Source: Ruminococcaceae bacterium UBA3751
GTDB lineage: Bacteria > Bacillota > Clostridia > Oscillospirales > Acutalibacteraceae
NCBI GenBank assembly: GCA_002371215.1
Contig: DFGL01000065.1
Span: 1-25,574, forward strand
Length of the DNA: 25,574 bases
Direction of reading: 5' to 3'
A program made the position numbers and the translations under genes. This document shows, piece after piece, positions 4,976 to 12,922 of this stretch. A model generated the notes under the pieces. It saw only the letters and a program-made list of their open reading frames with translations, had not been told where the DNA came from and ran no database searches. Within the stretch, counting starts at the first letter, position 1. Each line of letters starts with the position of its first letter.

Positions 4976-5974
4976 TTACAGAAGGATTATTCCGTTTTCC
5001 CTGCATTCCTCGCGCATTTCATCGCTCCAGATTGCGCACTGCACCTCGCCGATATGAGCCTTTTCAAGAAGAAGCATACAGAGCCTTGACTGCCCTATGC
5101 CGCCGCCGATTGTAAGCGGAAGAGTTCCGTCAAGTATGCCTTTATGAAACGGGAATTTCTCTCTTTCAAGGCAGCCCTCAGCTTCAAGCTGACGGTGAAG
5201 ACTCTCTGCGTCAACGCGTATTCCCATTGAGCTGATTTCAAGCGCGTGACCGAGCACCTCGTTCCATATCATAATATCGCCGTTGAGCTCCCAGTCGTCG
5301 TAATCGGGGGCTCTGCCGTCGTGCTTCTTTCCGCTTTTAAGCTTTCCGCCGATTTTCTGAATGAACACCGTACCGTGCTCCTTAACAACGGCGTCCTCAC
5401 GCTCTTTTCCTGTTAAATCGGGGTACATATCCTCAAGCTCCTGGGAAGTGATGAAGAACACCTCCTCCTTCATATCAAAGCTGAGAATAGGGTATTTATT
5501 CTTAACAACGTCGTTAGTCTCGCTTATTGCGCGTACTATTTTATGCACAGCCCACTTGAGAAATTCCTCATTGCGCTCCTCTTTCGTAATAACTCTGCAC
5601 CAGTCCCACTGGTCAACGAAAAGAGAATGGGTGTTATCCGTATCGTCGTCGCGGCGGATAGCGTTCATATCGGTATATATTCCCTCGTCGTGCTCATATC
5701 CGTAGCGGTAAAGCGCAAGCCTTTTCCACTTTGCAAGCGACTGTACGACTTCAGCCTCGCCGCTTATATTTTTCATTGTAAAATGAACTTTTCTCTCAAC
5801 GCCGTTGAGGTCATCGTTTATTCCGCTCTCCTTCGTTACCATAATAGGCGCAGTTACTCTGTCAAGGTTCAGAGCCTTTGAAAGCTTAAACTGGAAGGTG
5901 TCCTTTATGGTTTTAATAGCGTACTGAGTTTCACGCTGAGTGAGCTTACTTTTATAATCCTTTGGATAAATCAT
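4976..5974 (-). CDS. asnA: Aspartate-ammonia ligase (asparagine synthetase A)
   Basis: This 332-residue protein matches the usual length of about 330. AsnA makes asparagine from aspartate, ammonia and ATP in the cytoplasm; it is structurally related to class II aminoacyl-tRNA synthetases. Family signatures include PIMVTKESGINDDLNG near residue 43, the SLAKWKR segment, the DQWDWC motif, and a C-terminal GGGIGQSRLCMLLLE that resembles class II motif 3. The start is ATG preceded by GGAGGC. The gene follows asnS with a 28-base gap and no terminator, so both should be co-transcribed from the T-box leader: uncharged tRNA-Asn would switch on both asparagine supply and charging. Confidence 0.96.
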   Translation of the reverse strand: MIYPKDYKSKLTQRETQYAIKTIKDTFQFKLSKALNLDRVTAPIMVTKESGINDDLNGVERKVHFTMKNISGEAEVVQSLAKWKRLALYRYGYEHDEGIYTDMNAIRRDDDTDNTHSLFVDQWDWCRVITKEERNEEFLKWAVHKIVRAISETNDVVKNKYPILSFDMKEEVFFITSQELEDMYPDLTGKEREDAVVKEHGTVFIQKIGGKLKSGKKHDGRAPDYDDWELNGDIMIWNEVLGHALEISSMGIRVDAESLHRQLEAEGCLEREKFPFHKGILDGTLPLTIGGGIGQSRLCMLLLEKAHIGEVQCAIWSDEMREECRENGIILL

Positions 5975-6002
5975 TATAATCTGCCTCCTTTACGGAAGTT
6001 AC

Positions 6003-7379
6003 TTATTTAATATTGCCAACAGTTCTCGGGTAAAGAATAACGTCGCGGATATTTGCCATACCCGTACAGTACATAATCATTCTTTCAAAGCCGAGACCGA
6101 AGCCCGAGTGAGGAACGGAGCCGAATTTTCTGAGGTCAAGATAAAACTCATAGCCCTCCTTGCTCATTCCCTTTTCCTCCATTGCGGCTATGAGCTTATC
6201 GTAATCGGCCTCTCTTTCGCTGCCGCCGATAATTTCGCCTACACCGGGTACTAAAAGGTCAGTTGCGGCAACGGTTTTACCGTCCGCATTCTGCTTCATA
6301 TAGAAGGACTTGATGCCCTTCGGATAGTTGATAAGGAATACGGGCTTTTTATAAACCTGCTCGGTAATATATCTCTCGTGCTCGCTTTGAAGGTCGCAGC
6401 CCCATTCAACGGGATATTCAAACTTAACGTCAGCCTTTTTAAGAATATCAATTGCCTCTGTATAATCAACAACGGCAAAATCGTTATTAACAACGGATAA
6501 GAGCTTATCCTTAAGTCCCTTTTCAAAGCGCTGCTCAAAGAAAGCGAGCTCATCGGGGCATTTTTCCATATAGTCGCGGATAATATATTTCATCATATCC
6601 TCTGCGATCTCAATAAGGTCGGGAAGCTCGCAAAAAGCGATTTCCGGCTCAACGTGCCAGAATTCCGCAACGTGACGCTGAGTGTTTGAATTTTCAGCGC
6701 GGAAGGAAGGACCGAAGGTGTAAATCTTGCCGAGTCCCATAGCGGCAACCTCTCCCTCAAGCTGACCGGAAACGGAAAGCCCCGTCTTTTTGCCGAAGAA
6801 ATCGTCTGCATAATAATCCTCTTCGTTTTCGTAATCCTTGCTGTAGCCGATAGTGGTTACCTGGAACATTTCGCCCGCGCCCTCACAGTCAGAGCCTGTG
6901 ATAAGCGGAGTGTTGATATAAACGTATCCCCTCTCCTGGAAGAAACGGTGAATAGCCGCCGCAAGCACGGAACGAACGCGGAATACAGCGTTAAAGGTAT
7001 TTGTACGAACGCGGATATGCGGCATTTCACGAAGGGTTTCAAGCTTCTGGAATTTCTTCTGGAGCGGATAGTCGGGAGGGCAAACGCCGAGAACTTCAAT
7101 TTCTTCAGCGTTAATCTCGTTAGTGGAGTTATTTGTGTTTTTAACAACCTTTCCCGTTACCTTCAGCGAAGCGCCGAGCTTCATAGCCTCGGAAGATACG
7201 GAAATATCGCTGTTTTTATCTATAACTATCTGAAGATGATTAAGGCTCGTTCCGTCGTTAAGCGCAAGGAATGCAACGTTTTTACTGTCACGCGCGGTAC
7301 GCACCCAGCCGCAGACCGTTACCTCTTTTCCTACAAATTCATCGGTTTTTAAAATCTTTTCAATGTCTGTGTGTTTCAT
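6003..7379 (-). CDS. asnS: Asparaginyl-tRNA synthetase
   Basis: This 458-residue class IIb synthetase charges tRNA-Asn. An N-terminal OB-fold anticodon-binding domain (EVTVCGWVRTARDSKN, about residues 17-100) is followed by the catalytic domain. The catalytic domain carries motif 2 (FRAENSNTQRHVAEFWHVE) and a C-terminal motif 3 (GFGLGFERMIMYCTG). The ATG at 7379 was chosen because GGAGG lies seven bases upstream and MKHTDIEKIL fits the family start; an upstream in-frame extension to 7415 would run into the T-box terminator. It is the first gene of the T-box operon with asnA. Having AsnRS with AsnA suggests that direct charging is used, though a transamidosome elsewhere is not excluded. Confidence 0.97.
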   Translation of the reverse strand: MKHTDIEKILKTDEFVGKEVTVCGWVRTARDSKNVAFLALNDGTSLNHLQIVIDKNSDISVSSEAMKLGASLKVTGKVVKNTNNSTNEINAEEIEVLGVCPPDYPLQKKFQKLETLREMPHIRVRTNTFNAVFRVRSVLAAAIHRFFQERGYVYINTPLITGSDCEGAGEMFQVTTIGYSKDYENEEDYYADDFFGKKTGLSVSGQLEGEVAAMGLGKIYTFGPSFRAENSNTQRHVAEFWHVEPEIAFCELPDLIEIAEDMMKYIIRDYMEKCPDELAFFEQRFEKGLKDKLLSVVNNDFAVVDYTEAIDILKKADVKFEYPVEWGCDLQSEHERYITEQVYKKPVFLINYPKGIKSFYMKQNADGKTVAATDLLVPGVGEIIGGSEREADYDKLIAAMEEKGMSKEGYEFYLDLRKFGSVPHSGFGLGFERMIMYCTGMANIRDVILYPRTVGNIK

Positions 7380-7384
7380 AATAA

Positions 7385-7665
7385 AACCTCCAAAATATAA
7401 AAATACAGCCAACATCGTCCTGACGTATAGGACGAGTGACTGTAACCCGTGGTGCCACCTATATTGCTCTTACGAGCCGCTTTGGGCTTCTTTTCAAAGC
7501 CTGCTTTTATAACGGAAAGCCCCCGTCTCACCTACTGAGTTGCCCGTTCAGCTTGAAGCTCTTAAGTGTTCTTCATACAGCCGTTACTGCGCGGCTTCCA
7601 CCGTCCCGCGCTCTCTTTAAGCACTTTGCCGTACTACTTTTCTTCGTCATCGCTTTTGAAATTAT
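7385..7665 (-). promoter_or_regulatory. T-box riboswitch (tRNA-Asn), asnS leader
   Basis: This is a leader of about 280 nt on the minus strand. The conserved T-box GGTGGCACCACGGGT lies at 7459-7445, directly followed by a terminator hairpin: TACAG (7444-7440) with CTGTA (7408-7404), an inner TCGTCCT/AGGACGA stem, then a T-rich tail at about 7403-7393. Near the 5' end, GCGATGACGAAGAAAAGTAG is a typical Stem I opening. In the Stem I specifier region GAAG-AAC-A (AAC at 7570-7568) reads an asparagine codon, matching the downstream gene. Uncharged tRNA-Asn would pair with the T-box bulge and the specifier and favour the antiterminator. Confidence 0.93.
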
Positions 7666-7671
7666 AGGGTA

Positions 7672-7700
7672 ATTATATACTTGAACAGTCAATTTGTCAA
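7672..7700 (-). promoter_or_regulatory. Consensus sigma-A promoter of the asnS-asnA operon
   Basis: A perfect TTGACA (7700-7695) and a perfect TATAAT (7677-7672) are separated by 17 bases on the minus strand. A start near 7665 places the T-box Stem I right after the promoter. Such a strong promoter fits control by termination rather than by initiation. Confidence 0.9.
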
Positions 7701-7761
7701 GTTTTTCATATAAAAGGTAAAATTTAACTGCTAAAGCGCATATATTAAAAAGGTGATTAAA

Positions 7762-8445
7762 ATGCTTTCTGCTATTTTTTCTTTTTTCAGCGCGCATATT
7801 TTATACCTTATTCTGCATATACAGAACCAGACCAGCTTTCCCAAACCGCTGAGCTCAAAGGAGGAGCGCTACTACCTTGAACAGCTCGCGCAGGGCGATA
7901 AAAACGCAAGGGGCGTTCTCATTGAGCGAAACCTACGCCTCGTCAGCCATATTGTTAAAAAATACTATTCAAAAACGAACGACACGGACGACCTTGTTTC
8001 AATAGGCACGATTGGGCTTATTAAGGCGGTTGACAGCTTTGATTATACTAAGGGAACGCGTTTTTCAACCTATGCCTCCCGCTGCATTGAAAACGAGATA
8101 CTGATGCATTTCCGCGCTCTTAAAAAGACGGGCGGGGACGTACTCCTCGGGGACGCGATTGATATTGATAAGGACGGCAATCCGCTGACTATTGAGGATA
8201 CTATTGCGGACGATACGGACCTCTCCGAAGAGCTTGAAATGAAAACGCGCTGGAGCCAGGTTAAAAGCTACATAGAAAATATGGACGACGAGCGCGCAAG
8301 GGAGATAATTATTTTAAGATACGGGCTTAACAACAAAAAGCCGCTCACTCAGCGCGAGGTTGCCGAGAGGCTCAACATCAGCCGCTCCTACGTTTCAAGA
8401 ATTGAAAAGAAAACGCTGAGCGATATAAGGAAAAGTTTAAAATAA
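7762..8445 (+). CDS. sigK: RNA polymerase sporulation sigma factor, pro-sigma-K
   Basis: This 227-residue sigma-70 family factor matches SigK. It has a hydrophobic N-terminal pro-sequence (MLSAIFSFFSAHILYLILHI) like the one removed by SpoIVFB in Bacillus, then SFPKPLSSKEERYYLEQLAQG. Region 2 has ERNLRLVSHIVKKYY, DDLVSIGTIGLIKAVDSFD and TYASRCIENEILMHFR; region 4 has LTQREVAERLNISRSYVSRIEKK. It drives late gene expression in the mother cell during sporulation. The reading frame is continuous, with no skin-type element. The ATG at 7762 has AGGTGA upstream; a GTG at 7753 is in frame but less likely. A weak sigma-E-like pair (TAAAATT, 14 bases, CATATATT, ending about 7746) precedes it. It is divergent from the T-box operon. 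Confidence 0.93.
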   Translation: MLSAIFSFFSAHILYLILHIQNQTSFPKPLSSKEERYYLEQLAQGDKNARGVLIERNLRLVSHIVKKYYSKTNDTDDLVSIGTIGLIKAVDSFDYTKGTRFSTYASRCIENEILMHFRALKKTGGDVLLGDAIDIDKDGNPLTIEDTIADDTDLSEELEMKTRWSQVKSYIENMDDERAREIIILRYGLNNKKPLTQREVAERLNISRSYVSRIEKKTLSDIRKSLK

Positions 8446-8446
8446 T

Positions 8447-8467
8447 AAGGGAGGCTCCGCCTCCCTT
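8447..8467. terminator. Bidirectional terminator between sigK and purD
   Basis: AAGGGAGGC and GCCTCCCTT form a 9-bp stem around TCC, with T-runs on both outer sides. It lies between the convergent ends of sigK (stop 8445) and purD (stop 8472) and can serve both. Confidence 0.85.
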
Positions 8468-8471
8468 TTAA

Positions 8472-9743
8472 TTATGCCTTTAATGCGCGCTGACCGATAT
8501 CCTTGCGGTAATGCGCGTTTTCAAAATGGATTTTTGAAACGCCTTCGTAGGATTTTTCAAGCGCTTCGCTGAGCGTTGCGCCGAGCGCGGTTACGCCGAG
8601 AACGCGTCCGCCCGAGGTAACGAGCTTATCGCCCTCGAGCTTAGTGCCTGCGTGGTATACGGTAACGCCGTCAAGGTCTCCGTTTGTAAGCCCCGTAATT
8701 TCAAATCCCTTCGGGTACGATTTAGGATAACCGCCCGAAGCCATAATTACGCAGGTGCAGGCTCTCTCATCCCATTCAATATCAAGTTCTGAGAGAGTAC
8801 CGTTATTAATTGCCTCAAATATTTCCATAATATCCGTTTTAAGGCGCGGAAGAACGACCTGAGTTTCAGGGTCGCCGAAACGGCAGTTATACTCAATTAC
8901 CTTCGGTCCTTTAGGGGTAATCATAAGCCCGAAATAAAGGCAGCCCTTAAAGGTTCTTCCCTCTTTATTCATAGCCTCAATAGTGGGAATAAAGATTTTT
9001 TCCATACATTCAGCGGCAACCTCATCGGTATAATACGGATTTGGCGAAACGGTACCCATACCGCCCGTATTCAGCCCCTTATCACCGTCAAGAGCGCGTT
9101 TATGGTCCATTGAGGATACCATAGGTTTAACGCATTTACCGTCCGTAAAGGCAAGCACTGAAACCTCGGGTCCTGTAAGGAATTCCTCAACGACAACATT
9201 GTTGCCCGAAGCGCCGAAAATCTTATCCTCCATTATCTCCTTAACGCCTGCAACAGCCTCATCGAGCGTTTCGGGAATTATTACTCCCTTACCGAGAGCA
9301 AGCCCGTCAGCCTTTATAACGGTTGGAAATTCGCCTTTTTCGGTAATATAAGCGATAACGTCTGCAGGCTCGTCAAAAACCTTGTATTCAGCCGTAGGAA
9401 TGCCGTATTTAAGCATTAAATTCTTTGAGAACACCTTAGAGCCCTCGATAATTGCCGCTGCTTTATTCGGACCGAAGGTTTTGAAGCCCGCTGCGTTAAG
9501 CGCGTCAACCATACCCATTACGAGCGGGTCATCGGGCGCAACAACAACAAAATCAGCCTTTATTTCCTTAGCCAGCGCAACAACGCCGTCAATATCCGTT
9601 GCACCTACGTTAAAGCATTCTGCGTCAAAGGATATCCCGCCGTTGCCGGGACAACAGGCGATATAATCCACCTTCGGCGACTTTTTAATTGCCTTAATCA
9701 GAGCGTGCTCGCGTCCGCCCGAGCCTACTACTAATACTCTCAT
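8472..9743 (-). CDS. purD: Phosphoribosylamine-glycine ligase (GAR synthetase)
   Basis: This 423-residue ATP-grasp enzyme catalyses the second step of purine synthesis, joining glycine to phosphoribosylamine with ATP. The N-terminal MRVLVVGSGGREHAL, the ATP-grasp region with VIKADGLALGKGVI, and the conserved EYNCRFGDPETQVVLPRL are all present, and length is normal for the family. The ATG at 9743 has AGGAGG six bases upstream and gives the canonical start; an upstream in-frame extension runs into the intergenic repeat array and is rejected. It is the last gene of the pur cluster and ends at a bidirectional terminator. Confidence 0.97.
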   Translation of the reverse strand: MRVLVVGSGGREHALIKAIKKSPKVDYIACCPGNGGISFDAECFNVGATDIDGVVALAKEIKADFVVVAPDDPLVMGMVDALNAAGFKTFGPNKAAAIIEGSKVFSKNLMLKYGIPTAEYKVFDEPADVIAYITEKGEFPTVIKADGLALGKGVIIPETLDEAVAGVKEIMEDKIFGASGNNVVVEEFLTGPEVSVLAFTDGKCVKPMVSSMDHKRALDGDKGLNTGGMGTVSPNPYYTDEVAAECMEKIFIPTIEAMNKEGRTFKGCLYFGLMITPKGPKVIEYNCRFGDPETQVVLPRLKTDIMEIFEAINNGTLSELDIEWDERACTCVIMASGGYPKSYPKGFEITGLTNGDLDGVTVYHAGTKLEGDKLVTSGGRVLGVTALGATLSEALEKSYEGVSKIHFENAHYRKDIGQRALKA

Positions 9744-9761
9744 TTTTATCCTCCTGTTTTC

Positions 9762-9868
9762 GGGGCGCCGGGGTCGTCGCCCCCTACGGTTGTTTTTCAT
9801 TTTTTGGGGCGCCGAGGTCGTCGCCCCCTACGGTGTTTTTCATTTTTCGGGTCGTCGCCCGCTACGGT
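9762..9868. repeat. Three tandem palindromic intergenic repeats
   Basis: Copies at 9762-9790 and 9806-9834 differ at one base, with a 44-base period. A shortened third copy lies at 9849-9868. The core GGGGCGCC..GGTCGTCGCCCC folds back on itself and ends with CTACGGT; the spacers are T-rich (GTTTTTCATTTTT). They fill the gap between the IMP cyclohydrolase stop and purD and resemble REP-like or small non-autonomous mobile palindromes. A related hairpin occurs at 23038-23070. Confidence 0.85.
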
Positions 9869-10572
9869 TATTGGTTTTTGTTTATAATACGGGTTTCCTC
9901 TGCACCCGTTTCAAGATTGATAAAGCGGGTAAAAAGCGAAACCTTGTTATCCTCGTTGAGATTATCCCAGAGCATAGCCGTAAATTCGTCAATATTATCC
10001 TGCTCAATGGCAACGGGAGTCGGCTCGCCCTCAAAGGAAGGAATCGGATTACCGTCGCAAACATAGGTATGAAGGAAGTGACCTAAGCCTGCGCACGCGG
10101 GGTATTCATAGAAAAAGCGAAGGCACTGAGGCTTGCCCATATTTGACTTGAGAATAGACATATTGTAGTCGCCGTTCGGCTTAACAACTGCGGATATTCT
10201 CGGGGTATAATTGGGCGCGTCGTCCTCATATTCCCTTGTTAAAAGGGCGTGACGGTAGCATTTACCCTCTTTCATAAAATCGTAGATAGTATCCGTCTGG
10301 TCGCCGTTGGTAACGATAGTTTTACCGTCGAGCTTGAGAACAGGATTGTAGATAATAAGGTGCGGGTCCTCCATTTTGCTTTCATCAAAAGCCTTCGTTC
10401 TAATTCCGCCCCTTTCGTTTTCTTCAAAAATTCTGTTGCGCGAATTAACGCTTCTTCCCATAATGAAGTAAGCGATAGCAACGTTTTTATCATCTTTGGT
10501 TCTTCCGATAACGATACCTCTGCCGGGGTAAGTGTTGGTATTGAGCTCGGTTGCAAGTGATTTAATTTCCAT
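9868..10572 (-). CDS. IMP cyclohydrolase, PurO-like (PF07826)
   Basis: This 234-residue protein belongs to the IMP_cyclohyd family first described as archaeal PurO. It closes the purine ring by converting formyl-AICAR to IMP. Visible features are the N-terminal NTYPGRGIVIGRT, FIMGRSVNSRNRIF, a GDQTDTIYD segment, and the C-terminal SFEGEPTPVAI region. The start at 10572 has AGGAGG nearby; an in-frame extension upstream into the intergenic repeat is not credible. It occupies the place in the pur cluster where the bifunctional purH is usually found, between purN and purD. The partner AICAR formyltransferase activity is not encoded in this window. Confidence 0.9.
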   Translation of the reverse strand: MEIKSLATELNTNTYPGRGIVIGRTKDDKNVAIAYFIMGRSVNSRNRIFEENERGGIRTKAFDESKMEDPHLIIYNPVLKLDGKTIVTNGDQTDTIYDFMKEGKCYRHALLTREYEDDAPNYTPRISAVVKPNGDYNMSILKSNMGKPQCLRFFYEYPACAGLGHFLHTYVCDGNPIPSFEGEPTPVAIEQDNIDEFTAMLWDNLNEDNKVSLFTRFINLETGAEETRIINKNQ

Positions 10573-10600
10573 AGTGTTTCCTCCTAAAACGGTGCTGAGC

Positions 10601-10652
10601 ACCTTCACCTCATCCGTCACTGCGTGACACCATCTCCTCAGGGAGAAGGCTC
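10601..10652. repeat. Palindromic intergenic repeat between purN and the cyclohydrolase gene
   Basis: This stretch contains ACCTCATCCGTCAC, the palindrome GTCACTGCGTGAC (10616-10628) and a TCTCCTCAGGGAGA hairpin (10633-10646). The sequence style is that of a dispersed intergenic repeat seen in gut Clostridia, from memory and not searched. It is unlike the repeat at 9762-9868. It lies inside the operon without disrupting a gene. Confidence 0.65.
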
Positions 10653-11276
10653 TCAAAGGATTTCTGTTTTATTTCCGTTTATTTTAATTCTTCCTTCGCA
10701 GAAAAGCGAAACCGCTTTGGGAAGAATTTCCCACTCTGCCTGGCGCATAACGCGGTATTGAAGAATATCCTCGTTATCCCCCTGCTCAACGGGTACGGCT
10801 TTTTGAAGAATTATTGCGCCGCCGTCCGTGATTTCGTTAACAAAATGAGCGGTAGCGCCCGTAACCTTAACACCGCTTTCAAGCACTGCGGTATGGACTC
10901 TTTTGCCGTAAAAGCCGTCGCCGCAGAAAAGCGGAATCAGGCTCGGGTGAATATTGATTATACGGTTTCTGTACTGCTTTATAAGGTCCTCGCCAAGGAT
11001 TGTAAGAAAGCCCGCAAGCACAATCAAGTCAATGCTTTTGCCTTCAAGAACGTCAAGCACAGCATTATCGTAATCCGCCTTGGTAGGATAGTTTTTCTTA
11101 TTTACAACGGCGGTTTCAACCCCCGCCTTTTTTGCTCTTTCAAGAGCGTAGGCGTTTTCGTTTGAGGCTAAAACAAGGGTGATTTTTCCGTTTTTTATCT
11201 CACCGCGCGCCTCAGCGTCAAGCAGCGCCTGAAGGTTGGTTCCGCCGCCTGAAACAAATACCGCAATATTCATCAT
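10653..11276 (-). CDS. purN: Phosphoribosylglycinamide formyltransferase (GART 1)
   Basis: This 207-residue enzyme transfers a formyl group from 10-formyltetrahydrofolate to GAR, the third purine step. The N-terminal NIAVFVSGGGTNLQALLDA binds the phosphate of GAR; the NIHPSL motif gives the catalytic Asn and His, and the TDGGAII segment gives the Asp. The loop after NIHPSL (IPLFCGDGFYG) is the variant common in Clostridia. The start ATG overlaps the purM stop as ATGA, so translation is coupled. A second in-frame ATG immediately follows and could be used instead. Confidence 0.96.
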   Translation of the reverse strand: MMNIAVFVSGGGTNLQALLDAEARGEIKNGKITLVLASNENAYALERAKKAGVETAVVNKKNYPTKADYDNAVLDVLEGKSIDLIVLAGFLTILGEDLIKQYRNRIINIHPSLIPLFCGDGFYGKRVHTAVLESGVKVTGATAHFVNEITDGGAIILQKAVPVEQGDNEDILQYRVMRQAEWEILPKAVSLFCEGRIKINGNKTEIL

Positions 11277-12310
11277 ACGAGCTTCACTCCCTTTTCGCCG
11301 TTTCTGATTTCGCCGACAACAGCCGCCTTTTCGCCCGCAGAATCAAGTATTCTGACAGCCTCGTCAGCCTTATCGCCGTCAACGGCAAGGATAATTCCCG
11401 TACCCATATTGAAGGTATTGTACATATCGTGCTCGCTGATACCGCCCGTTTTCTGAATAAGGTTAAATATCGGCTTTTTAAAGCACTTATCCTTTTCAAT
11501 TACAGCCTCTGTATTATCGCCGAGCATTCTCGGGACGTTCTCATAAAAGCCGCCGCCCGTAATATGGGAAATAGCGTTTACTCTTACGCCGTCCATAAGG
11601 GTAAGAAGCGGTTTAACATAGATTCTTGTCGGAGTAAGAAGCTCCTCGCCGAGAGTTTTACCGAGCTCGTCATAGTGAACTGCTATTGTTTTTTCGTTAA
11701 CGTCAAACACCTTTCTTACAAGAGAAAAGCCGTTTGAATGAACGCCCGAGGAAGCGATTGCAATAAGCGCGTCGCCCTCCTTTAAATTCTCGCCTGAAAC
11801 GAGCCTGTCCTTTTCGCCTATACCAACGGTGAAGCCCGCGAGGTCGTAATCCTCCTCAGGCATTAAACCGGGATGCTCTGCAGTTTCGCCGCCTACGAGC
11901 GCACAGCCCGACATAACGCAGCCCTCAGCTACGCCCTTAACAATCTGCTCAATCTTTTCGGGAAAATTCTTACCGCACGCGATATAATCAAGGAAAAACA
12001 GCGGCTTTGCGCCCGAACACGCAACGTCGTTAACGCACATTGCAACGCAGTCGATACCGATAGTATCGTGTTTATCCATTAAAAATGCAAGCTTGAGTTT
12101 AGTGCCTACACCGTCCGTTCCCGAAACGAGTACAGGGTTTTTATATTCGTTTAAAGGGAGCTCAAACATACCACCGAAGCCGCCGATACCACCGATTACT
12201 CCCGGAATTTCCGTCTTTTTAACGTGGGATTTGATAAGCTCAACGGATTTATAACCCGCCGTTACGTCAACTCCCGCTGCCGCATAACTGTCGCTGAAAC
12301 TTTTCTGCAT
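11273..12310 (-). CDS. purM: Phosphoribosylformylglycinamidine cyclo-ligase (AIR synthetase)
   Basis: This 345-residue enzyme makes AIR from FGAM and ATP. It has the PurM signatures: SYAAAGVDVTAGYKSV at the start, the VSGTDGVGTKLKLAF segment, CVNDVACSGAKPLFFLDY, GGETAEHPG and, near the C-terminus, THISGGGF-type THITGGGFYENVPR written here as HITGGGFYENVPR. Length is normal. Its start lies two bases after the purE stop and its end overlaps purN by four bases, so it sits in a tightly packed operon. Confidence 0.97.
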   Translation of the reverse strand: MQKSFSDSYAAAGVDVTAGYKSVELIKSHVKKTEIPGVIGGIGGFGGMFELPLNEYKNPVLVSGTDGVGTKLKLAFLMDKHDTIGIDCVAMCVNDVACSGAKPLFFLDYIACGKNFPEKIEQIVKGVAEGCVMSGCALVGGETAEHPGLMPEEDYDLAGFTVGIGEKDRLVSGENLKEGDALIAIASSGVHSNGFSLVRKVFDVNEKTIAVHYDELGKTLGEELLTPTRIYVKPLLTLMDGVRVNAISHITGGGFYENVPRMLGDNTEAVIEKDKCFKKPIFNLIQKTGGISEHDMYNTFNMGTGIILAVDGDKADEAVRILDSAGEKAAVVGEIRNGEKGVKLV

Positions 12311-12312
12311 AA

Positions 12313-12810
12313 TTAAAGCTCCTTTATTTTTTCCTGTAGTGCTCTGTCCTTTTCTTCAACCTGCTTTGCCATATCCTCGCGCATTGAGATAAGCTTATCC
12401 TGAAGCTCAACGTTGCTTACCGCAAGGATTTCCGCCGCGAGCAGCGCCGCGTTTTTTGCAGCGTTTATTCCAACGGTTGCAACAGGTATTCCCGGAGGCA
12501 TCATAACCGTTGAATAAAGCGCGTCCGTACCGTCAAGCACCTTTGCCGAGCAAGGAATACCGATTACCGGAAGGGTTGTTGAAGCGGCAAGAACGCCGCC
12601 GAGATGAGCCGCCATACCCGCAGCAGCTATAATTACACCGAAGCCGTTTGCTATCGCGTTTTTTGAAAAATCGTGAGCCGCTTCAGGCGTTCTGTGTGCT
12701 GACATAACGCGAACCTCAGTTTCAATCCCTAAATCCCTGAGCTGCCTGATTGCAGGAGTTACTACCGGCAAATCGCTGTCCGAGCCCATAATTATCGCTA
12801 CTTTTTTCAT
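12313..12810 (-). CDS. purE: N5-carboxyaminoimidazole ribonucleotide mutase, class I PurE
   Basis: This 165-residue protein has the PurE motifs GSDSDLPV near the start, SAHRTPEAAHDF, and AAGMAAHLGGVLAA. The first two and the length fit class I, which rearranges N5-CAIR to CAIR and normally works with PurK. No purK is present in the window. The ATG at 12810 has GGAGG eight bases upstream; a TTG six bases earlier is in frame but less likely. It is the first gene of the pur cluster. Confidence 0.95.
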   Translation of the reverse strand: MKKVAIIMGSDSDLPVVTPAIRQLRDLGIETEVRVMSAHRTPEAAHDFSKNAIANGFGVIIAAAGMAAHLGGVLAASTTLPVIGIPCSAKVLDGTDALYSTVMMPPGIPVATVGINAAKNAALLAAEILAVSNVELQDKLISMREDMAKQVEEKDRALQEKIKEL

Positions 12811-12887
12811 AAGCAAGTCCTCCGTATTTTTTTATTAGTATAACATAAATATATAATTCAAAAAATAACAATATAGTTACAAAACAA
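12811..12887 (-). promoter_or_regulatory. Probable promoter region of the pur cluster
   Basis: This very AT-rich gap lies between the rplQ terminator and purE. A TATACT -10 candidate lies at 12842-12837, with only T-rich sequence at the -35 position. A promoter must lie here because the preceding ribosomal operon ends at a strong terminator. I see no purine riboswitch core and no obvious PurR-box pair; the leader would be only about 25 bases long. Confidence 0.35.
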
Positions 12888-12915
12888 GCACCTGAGCGCA
12901 ATAACGCTCAGGTGC
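12888..12915 (-). terminator. Terminator of the ribosomal superoperon
   Basis: GCACCTGAGCG and CGCTCAGGTGC form an 11-bp perfect stem around a six-base loop, followed on the minus strand by TTGTTTTGT. It lies seven bases after the rplQ stop codon and separates the ribosomal and purine operons. Confidence 0.9.
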
Positions 12916-12922
12916 ATAAATT

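Noticed and set aside
7762..8445. skin-type insertion in sigK
   Set aside because: The reading frame is continuous from pro-sequence to region 4; no recombinase or break is present.
9382..9666. Plus-strand frame opposite purD
   Set aside because: It is antisense to a highly conserved gene; its composition is that of a shadow frame.
12811..12887. Purine riboswitch before purE
   Set aside because: The leader is too short and AT-rich, and no three-way junction core is seen.
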